From Rhodamnia argentea (Eukaryota; Streptophyta; Magnoliopsida; Myrtales; Myrtaceae), in contig NC_063153.1 of the NCBI RefSeq assembly GCF_020921035.1, positions 16,864,001 to 16,928,000 on the forward strand: a DNA stretch of 64,000 bases, given 5' to 3'. The notes beneath the pieces were generated by a model. It was given only the letters and a program-made list of their open reading frames with translations. It searched no databases and was not told the origin of the DNA. Both the position numbers and the translations under genes were made by a program. Shown in pieces: positions 34,799 to 45,214 of the stretch. Each line of letters starts with the position of its first letter. The first letter of the stretch is position 1.

Positions 34799-34990
34799 CC
34801 AAGCATCGTACACGTTTAGTTGGAGAATTCATGAGATGAAAATGAATCGAGACCCCGCCGCCTAGGCCGTTACACCAAGCCTCGTACATGGGGGGTGGGG
34901 TGGGTGGGGCGGGGGTGTGTGGTATGGGGCCTAGGCCGTTACATCAAGCATCGTACATGTTTAGTTGGAGACTTCATGAGATGAAAATGA
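34787..34990. repeat. local tandem repeats of about 70 bp
   Basis: The string cctaggccgttac(a/t)ccaag followed by 'catcgtacatgtttagttgg' and 'gagatgaaaatgaat' occurs three times in variant form (near 34,786, 34,863 and 34,929), with a G-rich spacer (ggggtgggg) between the later copies. It looks like local slippage that copied the end of the TRIM LTR with its flank. Confidence 0.6.
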
Positions 34991-35243
34991 ATAGAAGGCG
35001 GGCCCCACCGTAGATTCAATCCACGTGAATTCAAACCCATTGCTCGCGGAACTTGAATGCTTCAATCAGCTCCAACGTACGTGAAAATTTACTGTGTAGT
35101 CCCGTGTCAAACATGAGTTCAATGGATGTGGTCCATGGCTTGGGGTGATCTAATGCTTAGAATGCGACGGGTCTTGTGCGACTTGGAGTCGAATGGTTAC
35201 AGCAACGATGAATTACCATAATACGGCAGTTACTCCACAAAAC

Positions 35244-35699
35244 TGTTGGATATAAACCAAATTCATAAATGTCGAGACTATCGATCGACTTCCAATGTGC
35301 CGATTCAGTATCAATTCAGTGAATGAGGTGTTGATCGGTTGCTGATGTCCCTTGGACTCCCAAGGCGGATGCACGAATCAAGTCAAGTCTTTATTGTAGC
35401 CTTATTTTTGACAATCTTTATTATTGAGTCATTATTACTTGAGTCTATCAAAGAATCGGTTCATATTCCGATGTGTAGTTAATATAATGTATTTACATCT
35501 CGCATATTCGTGTTTCTAGAGTAAATCAAGAGTCGTGTGCCAAGCCTATAAATAGACGTGTCTTGTAACCATTTTGATATAGGTGAATCGATTATAAATG
35601 TACAGAATATTGAAAAGTCATTTTCTATATTCTCTTCCTTCATGAGCAGAGTTGAGTTGTGAGTGTTTGTGAGTGCCCCACCTTCAATTTATCCCATCA
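35244..35699 (+). mobile_element. Copia-type 5' LTR (about 456 bp)
   Basis: Starts TGTTGGATATAAACC and ends TTATCCCATCA. It contains a TATA-like tataaat and is followed by attGGTGTCAGA, a match to the primer-binding site complementary to initiator-Met tRNA that is usual in plant Copia elements. The element is truncated a short way into gag. A counterpart is at 49,076-49,523. Confidence 0.75.
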
Positions 35700-35748
35700 A
35701 ATTGGTGTCAGACCTTATGATTTTCGTAAAAGTTTACTGTTTGTAATC

Positions 35749-35975
35749 GCGGCTACAAACACTCAGCTTCCTCTTTAGTATCCTCGTCTTACCAAAGAAA
35801 ATTTTGGTAATTGGGCTTCTAGAATGAGAGCCTTTCTCGGCGCCCATGGTGTATGTGAAATGGCGAATGATGGCTATGAGGAGCTAGATGACGAAGCCAC
35901 CTCGAACCAAAACCATATGAATGCCCTGGGGACGGTAAGAATGAAAGACCAATATGCCTTGTTCATAATCAATCT
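35749..35975 (+). pseudogene. truncated Copia gag remnant
   Basis: Reads as the beginning of a Copia-type gag-like protein (NFGNWASRMRAFLGAHG). The start codon is replaced by GCG, and the sequence breaks off exactly where the second S repeat begins. No protease, integrase or reverse transcriptase follows, so the element is dead. Confidence 0.7.
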
Positions 35976-36290
35976 ATTAAAAGCAAATGATTAAGAAAAA
36001 TATAAGGTGACATTTGTAAATATAATTTATTAATCATTCTTGTTTTCCTCTTAATAAGCATTTAAAAGTACATGATCAGTATCCAATTTTTGTGATTTGA
36101 TCGTTATTGAGGCCTTTTTTTTTAACTTTTCACTTGATTTTGTTTGTGTTTTCCTTATAGTTCTTATTAGTTCTATCATTATACTCATCAAAATATTAAA
36201 AAGATGTTATCTTATTATCTTCTAATATCATAATGGATAGCAATATCATCATAGAAAACAATGGTGAATGGAACATTGTCAAATTTAGAA
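35976..36290. repeat. S repeat, unit 2 second copy
   Basis: Starts 'attaaaagcaaatgattaag' directly after the gag break. It is shorter than and diverged from the first S copy. Confidence 0.6.
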
Positions 36291-36291
36291 A

Positions 36292-36635
36292 GTTTGCTCC
36301 AAAAGCTTGCCGGGACCTAGAAATTTTCCCAGGAACGCGCAAATTTGGAAGACTTTGAGCAAGCATCGTGCATGTTTTGTTGGAGACTTTATGAGATGAA
36401 AATGAAAGGAGAAGAAGGCAGGGGCTGTTGTAGATTCAATCCATATGGATTCAAACCCTCGGAGGGACGAGGAAATTTGCTGCGTAGGACCGCATCAAAC
36501 GTGAGCTCGATGGATGTGGTCCATGGCATTGTGGTGATTCAATGCTCAGAATGCGATGGGGTCTTGTGCGACTTGGAGAGGAATGGTTACAGCAATGATA
36601 AATGAACATAATTCTGCAGATACTCCGCAAAAGTT
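36292..36635. repeat. R repeat, copy 5 (B-type)
   Basis: Counterpart of R2 with good similarity, including the partly open plus-strand frame (36,345-36,605). Confidence 0.6.
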
Positions 36636-36791
36636 TGCATACGGGAGGTTCCGAGGCTTCGACCTGGAACTCCTGTGTGTTTGGCTAAAGGGATGCCGTA
36701 GTGACATAACGATATTGTATTCTCGTGGACTAAACCACATCATGCAAAACTTACCACATCTTATAGCAAATTTGGTGTACATTTTAGTGTA

Positions 36792-38182
36792 AGGGCCTGT
36801 CTGGTAACGATTCTGGTTTTCTATTCTGTTTATTAAAATAAAAAAGAATTAGAATCATGTTTGTTAATGTAAATGATTCTCATTTCGATTCTGTTTCCGG
36901 AAATAGTTTTGGAGCAAAAGCAAAAAACAAAATAAAAAAAATTTTGATTTTAGAAAAAGAATTTCTTTTGAGAATCACAAAACAGAACACACCTATCACA
37001 TTTTTTTTTCAGTTTTTTTTAGCACTTTTCGCTTGATCTAAAATATAACGATGTCTCATTTTCAAAGAAAAATATACAAGATAATAAAAAAAATAAAAAT
37101 AAAAATAAAAATTCAACAAAATTAAAAAAATAAAATAAAATTCAGAAAATCCCTAAAAATAAAAGAAGCTTAAATTAGGCTAGTTTGAATTCATTTTTAT
37201 TGGGCCTAGATTTCACAAATTTTATTCATTTTTAGGAAAATCATAAATACCTTTGAAATTAAATCCGAACCATATTTATTTAAGATTTTAGGGCTTCATT
37301 GGGCTTTTATGATGCAATTTATCAATGCCATGATTCCCTAATTGATCGCACTTGATTTCATTGGTTGTGATTTGTCTATGTTTAAGTGCTTTTTACTTAG
37401 TCTAATTTTAGAAAATTTAGAAAAAGACAAAAAGAACTCAGCGTGAATGGTTAGCATTGTCTTACCTCATAAGTTTAAAAATAAATCAAAAATTTACATG
37501 AAACACGGTTATAAAACAATCAATTTCGAATCCGAAAGGCCGTCGTTGGAAACACCTACGTAATCAAGTCCCTAGACCCTAAATTTCTCTAATTACGTAG
37601 AATCTAACGGTTTCTCTCGATTGTTCGATAAAGTTTTCGTTCTACCTTCCTCAAATACTACTACCGAATCCATTTGTATGTACACATCGACATGCCATCG
37701 ATCACACTAAGATCAAATTTGTTATTCCTTCGTTGCGATTTGATATAGACCTGCGAAGGTCCCAGTTAATCTAAAATCACGCACTAACCTAACATGGCCT
37801 ATCTTTTTTAAAACTTAAAATGACTCGTTATAACATGACAATTAAATAGAATAACACGAAAAAATTTTATATGCAATATGTAATATGTTAGACAAGAGAA
37901 TCAATATAAATTAATCTTCGATTAATTCGAAATTTTAGATGAAATTTCACAAAGTAACTATATAATTATTTGACTTAAATGACAAAAATTAAGAAGAGAA
38001 ATTATTTTCAAGAATAAAAATTTTACGCAATTATCAAACGCGTTTCTGTTTCAGGAATAGAAATTTTATGCATTTACCAAGCACGTTCCGATTCTCTAAA
38101 ACCCATCCCGAGAATAGAATCAGAAAAAATAATTCTAATCAGAATCATATTTTAGAATTAGAATCGTTGCCATGCAGGCCCT
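36792..38182. mobile_element. 1.39-kb inverted-repeat element, unit 2
   Basis: Ends AGGGCCTGTCTGGTAACGAT (left) and, reverse-complemented, AGGGCCTGCATGGCAACGAT (right). AT-rich, no open frame of note. Confidence 0.6.
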
Positions 38183-40400
38183 AAGTGATCAGTGCACAAA
38201 ACCGGAGTGTTCCTGTTTATAAAGTACACTGCACAAGAGGAAACTATCTACAGTTTTCTGCACGTCTCTGATCTTACTGTCAAGAGTCCCGTGCATGTTT
38301 AGCATCTCAGTCACAGCAGAAGTATTCCCGCCTGCACCGCCATGATAACGAACGCTAAAACTTCCCGTCCATACATTCGTCCCACAAATAAATTACAACC
38401 CGCCGCTTACCCGATGCTCGATTAGCAAGGCCAAAGGGCCAATTTTCCAAGAATCGTAAGAGTTCAATCAGGGCCTGACCTGATAATGAGCAGCTTCCGA
38501 TAAGCTCTATACTGCATGAATCCCGCAAAAAATCTGGCCTGATTGAGTAGCAATTTTCCTGGATAAATTCCTGAATGCTCGACGGTTATGCTAAAATAGT
38601 TTGAATAGGCGGGGAAACTGTAGTCTTAATCTCTTCCATCTGCTCCTAACAAGAGTCGGGTGCAATGCCAACACGTGCTCAGGCATAAAATCATGTCTTG
38701 TTAAAATGCCCACCACAGGCGATCTCTGCAATAAAAGAGTATCAAGGGTAAACAGAACATAAACATTAAAAAAAAAAAAAAAATACGTTCAACCAGAGCA
38801 GGATGTATTACAATAAATTCACCCCCGTTCACATCGAAGTATCACACCAAATACTCGCAAGAGATGAGAAGAAAAATCAATCGTGATCCCTCCCCTGATC
38901 TCCTCCGATTTTCAAGTGAAACTAGGAAGCCACTAATTGTCAAGTAGCTGTATTTACAGAATTTCAGCTGAACGGAGAGGAGAACATCCTAGTACAAAAC
39001 TGAGCTAGTGAAGATACAAAAATGTTTGGCAGTCCTCACCAGAATCCTTTTCACAGGGTTAAACTCGAACATAAGAAACATAATCTAGTGAAATAAGAAT
39101 GGAATAGGTGAGGGTGAGAAAATCGAGCACATGAGGGCAAAGGAGGATGGTATTAGTGTAATTCTGAAAAATGGCACCCAATTTGCTGAAAAGAAGGACG
39201 GCATCTCTGTTCTCTACATATTGTCAATTATCCAACCAAGAAGATAAAGCCTATTTTGCAAGTAGACACAGGGCTAGAGCAAGATCAGTGAATTATGTTG
39301 TAATACTCTGATGCAAAAGTAAAAAAGAACAATACAATAGCTTTCGATAGAATTAAAGAAGTGAAGAAGAGAGCTTACGCCAGAGATTTTAGGTATCACC
39401 AGCACGTCTCAAGCCAACTTCCCGGAAAAGTATAAGAGCCTTCGCAAGTGACATCGTCTCCACGACCGTGTAAGGTGAAGCATTAGTAAATGGATGTAAA
39501 TCCAAGAACATCTCCATCTCTTCTTCAGTCAATTCTATATCTTCTATCAAATTATAATGACCCAATCCCCTCTTCATGAAATCCTCCGCTGAAATCTGCT
39601 TGAAGGCATCAATATCTGCCGGAACTGGATCGGTCAAAAAAGCTTTCTTCTTTATAAGCTCTGTCAGATGAGCACGTAGAATCAACCCATACAGAAAGGG
39701 GGACTCTGAATGTGGAGGTTCATCAATTACGGGAAACCCGTTGTGCCTGGTAGTTCGCAACACGTGTACCACATTAGCGACCTTCTCGATGCCATGAAAC
39801 AGCTGAAGGGGCCCGCTCACTACATCACCAACCGTTAGTTGTCTCATATATGGCTCGGCATGGGTCTCAAGGTAAGGAAAGCCCTTTGCTTTCATTATAA
39901 GGTCATAGATGTTGCCGTTGAAAGCATCAGCTACCGTCTTTGAAATAAGAAGAACAACCATCATCAAGGGCAGCAACAACAGATTGTTTGTCAGTTCCAA
40001 AAGGATTACACACAGAGAAACTGTCATCCTCATAGATCCACCAAGAAAAGAAGCAGCACCCAGCACAGCAAAAAGACCATGGTTAAGATTGGAATGAGAA
40101 CCGACCAACATTCCAACAAAACGCCCATAAGATGCGCCAGTAACTATTACAGGAACAAAAAGGCCAGCAGGAGCAACAACGCCATAGCTAAGTATACTCA
40201 AGAAAAAACAAGTGACAAAGAATATAATTATAGAAGAGTAATGGAACTCGTCATCCGTGCCCTTGCTAAAGAGATTTTTTATTGCATCATCATTGGTGTT
40301 AAATATTAGGCTGGCAAGGTCGTTGTAATGTCCAGGAGGACATTGAAACTTCTTGTAGTTGCCAGATCGGCCTATTCTGGGTCTCCATTCAATTTAGTGT
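38183..40400 (-). pseudogene. truncated CLC-c copy 2 (3' UTR, exon 7, part of exon 6, scrap of exon 1)
   Basis: Exon 7 is at 38,591-38,725 and the exon 6 remnant at 39,379-40,376. It has the same exon 6 to exon 1 jump as copy 1 (cctatt|ctgggtctcc at about 40,376), so both derive from one rearranged ancestor. The exon 6 frame is open for 270 codons, then shifts near 39,405 (a net two-base loss) and stops. The G-run that is short in copy 1 is normal here, so the two copies broke independently. Confidence 0.9.
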
Positions 40401-40627
40401 GGGAGAGTGGACGTAGGCTTACAAAAAGCCGAATTACTATAATCTCTTGTGCATTATCTTTTACTCTCTACTCACCTTTATTTACTGTCTAGTAGAAATA
40501 TTGCATGATTCTATTGACTACATCCTCTCCTATCAAAGTTGAAGTTTTCAATTCTGCATTATCTTGTCAAGTTTGATTATATTAACCTATTCATCCCCCC
40601 TAGGTGTTTGGTCTAGCCAAAACAACA
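40397..40627 (+). mobile_element. 3' fragment of the solo LTR (junction copy 2)
   Basis: Counterpart of 26,647-26,878. Confidence 0.8.
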
Positions 40628-41093
40628 CCTTGATCTAAATGTTGAGTAGGCAGTATCGTATCGGTCGGTTGGCTAAACGTCTCCCACAGGTTAACGTAGC
40701 TCCGGCCAAATAGGACAATGCTCCCCGTGTGGAGCATGGCTGCATACGCTACACGGTATGGTTCTGGTTAGGAGACCACAACTCTCTTCCTTCTGGTCGG
40801 CAAGCACCAATCGGACTGTCGGCAGTCAACTGGATCTTCGAACCCTCCGGTGCTAGATTATCGCCATTCGTGGACCAGACGATGGCCTTGTCCTCTATCT
40901 TCTCAAACCATATAGCCAACAAATGAGCTCCTCTTCCCATTTTCCGGAACCCGAAGGCGAACTCGCCAGACGGTGACAGCCAGTAAGAGTTCCTGTCATT
41001 CGCTGTTAACGAGGAGCCCAACGTGAGGTCGCTGTTGGTCTGAGCTTTGGCGGAAAGTGGAAGTGTGCCAAGTACGAGAAGGAATCGGAGCAT
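40628..41093 (-). pseudogene. LecRLK-A 5' fragment, copy 2
   Basis: Identical in translation to copy 1: signal peptide plus half of the B-lectin domain from the ATG at 41,093, stopping near 40,750, then LTR and CLC sequence. The identity with copy 1 points to very recent duplication or conversion. Confidence 0.8.
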
Positions 41094-41177
41094 CACTGAA
41101 GCCAAAGGAGATGAAATTCCTTTCAGGTGCTCCTTGAGTGGATCTACTTCAGCGTTAAGGATGAAAAAACCAGCGCT

Positions 41178-41184
41178 CTTTATA
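41178..41184 (-). promoter_or_regulatory. candidate TATA box of LecRLK-A fragment 2
   Basis: TATAAAG on the minus strand, same position as in the other A copies. Confidence 0.4.
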
Positions 41185-41339
41185 GAATTGATGTCTCTCT
41201 GGTACGCCCCGTCGTTCAAGGCAGATGACGATCCGTTCTCCATGCTTTTTACGAGAGCTAGTTCGAGCCAAGTCGGTCGCACTCGGGCTTTCCACGTTAA
41301 CGTTGCGGACGTAAATTTAAAACAATGACTTGGCATCAT

Positions 41340-42326
41340 GTATGAATCAGCAAGGACGACCTGTTATGTCCTAAAGTACTTTCTACCAGTCAACATTCTT
41401 GTCATTGAGACGTTGGACGGCTCGGAATTGGGTTTTCCCTTAACTATCTTCCGAGTGAATGTATCTTACTTGTGTTGCGCGTTCTCGATAATATATAAAC
41501 TAATTGATCAAGCTTTTGATTTGCTTTTTTTTTTTTTTTTGGTTGAAAGCTTTTGTATTTGGCACTTGCGAGATTATAGATAGCTGTTTTCGCCATGATC
41601 AAAGTTCCACAAAACTTGTTAACATTGAAATTTCATGTAAAAGTTGACTGGCCGTATTTTTTCATCCGCTCAAAACAATTTATAGTTTTGGAACGAAAGT
41701 ATACCTTTCCCAAATCTAATATCCACGTGTAGATTTGCCAATTATCTTTTGATTTAACAAGCAGCCCGTCACTTGTCAATAGGACAATGAATCCACCGAC
41801 TTGACATCTAGCAAGAGATTACCAAGTGTTTTATATTTTCAAGTGAACCTGTCGATTGACCAGTAAATCATCAACAAAATACAAAATTGGTTTTTTTAGA
41901 GTTTTACAAGTGGCTCCCTTCGGTTAATCAAGAATCGATCAACGAAAAAATAATTACCCAATGTTTTAACATGCAAATTTTAGGTTTTATCTTGTTTTTT
42001 TTTTTTTGTCAAAAGTAACATTTCGTATCATTCACTAGGAGACGAGAGAAAATTTTCAGTTCAAATGAAAATATATATTGGATAATTTCAAAATAAAACA
42101 AGCTCCGGATGAAAAGAGAAATCATTAGAACAAGGTTATGGATCATACGCTTAAGAGCGTCTCTATGACTTTTTCACAACATAATCGGCAGCTGATAACC
42201 GAATTTGTCTTTAGTAATGAGCACACATCGAAAACTCTATCTATTGCTATGGCTTTATCTTTCAATGGTGCGCGCCTAGATTTGGTGTCATCTACTTGCT
42301 GAGCCAACAGCTGGTCCTAGTTTTTT

Positions 42327-42358
<32 letters not shown>

Positions 42359-43395
42359 CTTCACACACTTTCTTCTTCAACCACCATGGATGGGAGGGGT
42401 TGACCTAGATCTCTCCCCCCTCTTTCTTTTCTTAAGCTGTTTTATTTTCTATTTTCTCTTCTTGCTTTCCTCTCTTTTAGGAGTTTTTCTCTTCCTATTT
42501 AGTCTAAATCTGGAAGCTCTTTTATCTTATTTTTTAGGAGATTCCTATCTCGTTCTAGTTTAGATTAGGGTTTTCTGCTTGTATGTTTTCATGGTTTTGC
42601 TCTTCTCGGGTTTCATCGGTGAACAAGTCCAATTTCAAAAAGGACCAAAGGAGTTTTGTGAAGGTTTCGCTCTCACCGGTGTCAATTTTATACTCGTTCA
42701 ACCGATTTTATGTTGTTAGAGTCTTGCATATAGTGGCAGATCACTAAAATTGCTTTAAAATTAAGGATTTTATCTTGTTCGAATTTTGTATAAAGTGGTT
42801 TAAAATTTTACGAGTGAGCCCGTCAAGTAATTAGTAACTTGCTAATGAAACCATGATGCGGCCAAGTGGGGTAAATTTCTAAAGAAGTTGATAATTTACT
42901 ATTTCAATGTTTGGCAACTTACTAAGCTAAAAGCCAGCTTAAGTTGGTAAATTACTACTTACACGGTCCTCAACTGTACTCACAAGATCTTGTCTCCAAA
43001 GACAGCCTCCTAAGTTACTAATTTCACTGCTAAGTTTTTGTTGTGAGTGGTAAACTATATTCTACTTGTTCCTTACTCTGCTAGTAACTTGTTATCGTGT
43101 GAGTTGATTTATGTCGAGTCATTAAATTAGCAGGTAAGTCATTAATTTTACCGCTAACTTTTATTTTAAGGGCTATATTCCTAAGAAAATTGATAACTTA
43201 CTCTAGCATTTAATGTTGGTAAATTGCTAACATTGTCCGTAAATTACCATCAGTAGGTTGGACAACTATTGTATGATATTGCCAAAAGTACCCTGCACAG
43301 AAATTTGTTGACAAACGGAATATGATAATTCTACGTGATTGGAGTAAGCTTATGTCGTAATTTCACTGGCCGGCAGCGCAAACTTATCTAATTTA
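41340..43395. other. unit 3 spacer, no gene
   Basis: Counterpart of 15,480-17,540, with a CT microsatellite (about 42,332-42,358) and the motif-dense stretch (about 42,800-43,270). Confidence 0.5.
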
Positions 43396-43399
43396 GAAC

Positions 43400-43835
43400 A
43401 AGGCAAGTCTGCATGGGCGTGACCCTTAAGCTTGCCGTGCCGTGATCCGGAAACTTTCCAAGAAGGAACAGACACATTTGGAAGACTACGACAAAAAAAA
43501 TTCTTCTATGTTTGGTGGAGATTTTATGAGATGAAAACGATGGAGAAGAATGCAGAGACCGCAATTGATTCATTCCCTATGAAATCAAATCAAATCAAAT
43601 CGATTATAAGTTGTTTCGTGGAAATTGAATGTTTCGGTCATAATCGCAGATGCTCAAACGTACGTGAAAATTTCCTATGATGTCCCACATCCAAAGTGCG
43701 CTCAATGGATGTGATATGTGGCGTTGCGGTGATGTAATGCTTAGACTGCAATGAGCCTTTTGCAGCTTGGAGAGAAATGGTTACATCAATTGATGAACAA
43801 GCATAATTCTGCATATATGCTGCAACAATTTGCAT
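43400..43835. repeat. R repeat, copy 6 (A-type)
   Basis: Counterpart of R1 and R3. Confidence 0.6.
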
Positions 43836-45214
43836 CGAGGCAGAGTTAATAAAAATGAGGATGAGTACACAAGAAGTCTCAAAACTTGTCGCCAAAGTGC
43901 AATCGAATATTAAAACTTTGAAACTGTGCAATCAAGTCCTAAAACTTGTTAAAGTGATGCAATTAGATCTCTTTGCTAGCTCGTTCACTTTGGCTAACGG
44001 AAAAAGTTAATCTTTCCATTGATGTTCAAAGAGTGAGAGGCTGATGTTGCCATGTCAACCATTTTAGAATAGAGAAATACTAAAAGATATTACTAATCAA
44101 ATGTTCTTTGGTGCAACTAGAATATGAATAATTGTTTTCAAAATTTTAGAGAAATAAAAATCAGAGTAAAAGGAAAAATCAAATAAAAAAATTGCTTGTG
44201 TCGATCACAAAAATACTTGAGTAAAAAATATTTTCATCATCCAAGAAAATATTTAGACATAAATTTTTATCGATAATAAAAATATATTTCATTGACTAAT
44301 TACTACAAGCGATATAGGCGATTATTTTTAAGAAAATATTTTCCAAATCGTTTATTTTTCACGAAACAAACACAGGCTAAGAAGCATAATCAAAATCATT
44401 AGGTGATGAACTTGAGCCGTGGCCTAAATGATTTAATGGGGGCCGGCCACATGGAGATGGAATTGGGCCACATGCTCTTGAAATTGACCAGGCATTGGAG
44501 ATCTTGAGAACTGGAGTGACAAAGGAGGAAGTGTATACATCGACCGTAGCTCACGGAGTGATCTGCAGACTCTGATTTCTTTGGCCTGCAAGAAGTAAGT
44601 TGGTCGCAAAGAAAAGGAAGTGAGAGTCCCTTGTATGAATAGAAACGCAGCAGAACTGTTGAAATCGGGATGTCCGGGCACCGATTCACACCTCGAGGAT
44701 CGGCAAGTTTCATATAGTTCTCATCGTTTAATTCAGCAGATAAGATCTGTTTTGCTTGGATCAGGTGACAACACTGTTCTACCGCCTGGAATGCAACTTT
44801 GATGAAGCAAAATTGTCGATGAACACATTAGTTTTTTCCCACGACATACAGGGATATGAATCCACCCATAATTCTTTAGAGATTCGACACGATATGGCCC
44901 GTGATTTTATATTTGTCAGTGACCGATTCTGCATCATTCAATGTAGTTACTCGATCACTTAACAATCTGAATCTCGCTTCAAAGTTGCATGCCGCCTGCA
45001 ATGCAATCCGTTTTCGCCGACAATCATCAGCCTGTTCTCTCCTGGATACGTGCGAGGGAATGTTAAAAGCTCGAGCAAGATTTAGCTTATTTAAGCGGGA
45101 TCCATGCGAAGAACCTTATGAAACACTTTATTCTGGCGTAATAGCACTAATTAACAGACAATACCAAATACTTCTCATGATTACACAGGACACCAGTTGT
45201 CTTACTGAGCAAAA
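43836..45214 (-). other. unit 3 AT-rich repeat and LecRLK-B3 3' flank
   Basis: Counterpart of 17,971-19,342. No gene. Confidence 0.45.

Larger units (their letters stand above)
34553..35235. repeat. R repeat, copy 4, interrupted
   Basis: R sequence split by a TRIM-like solo LTR at 34,630 and by local duplications up to about 34,990, then continuing to 'ttactccacaaaact'. Confidence 0.55.
26649..40398. repeat. tandem array unit 2 (about 13.75 kb)
   Basis: Same order as unit 1: LTR fragment, LecRLK-A 5' fragment, spacer, R3, LecRLK-B2, S-R, retroelement remnants, second S-R, inverted-repeat element, truncated CLC. Its first part is nearly identical to the start of unit 3; the encoded 196-residue frames at 27,000-27,590 and 40,749-41,339 are the same. 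Confidence 0.85.
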
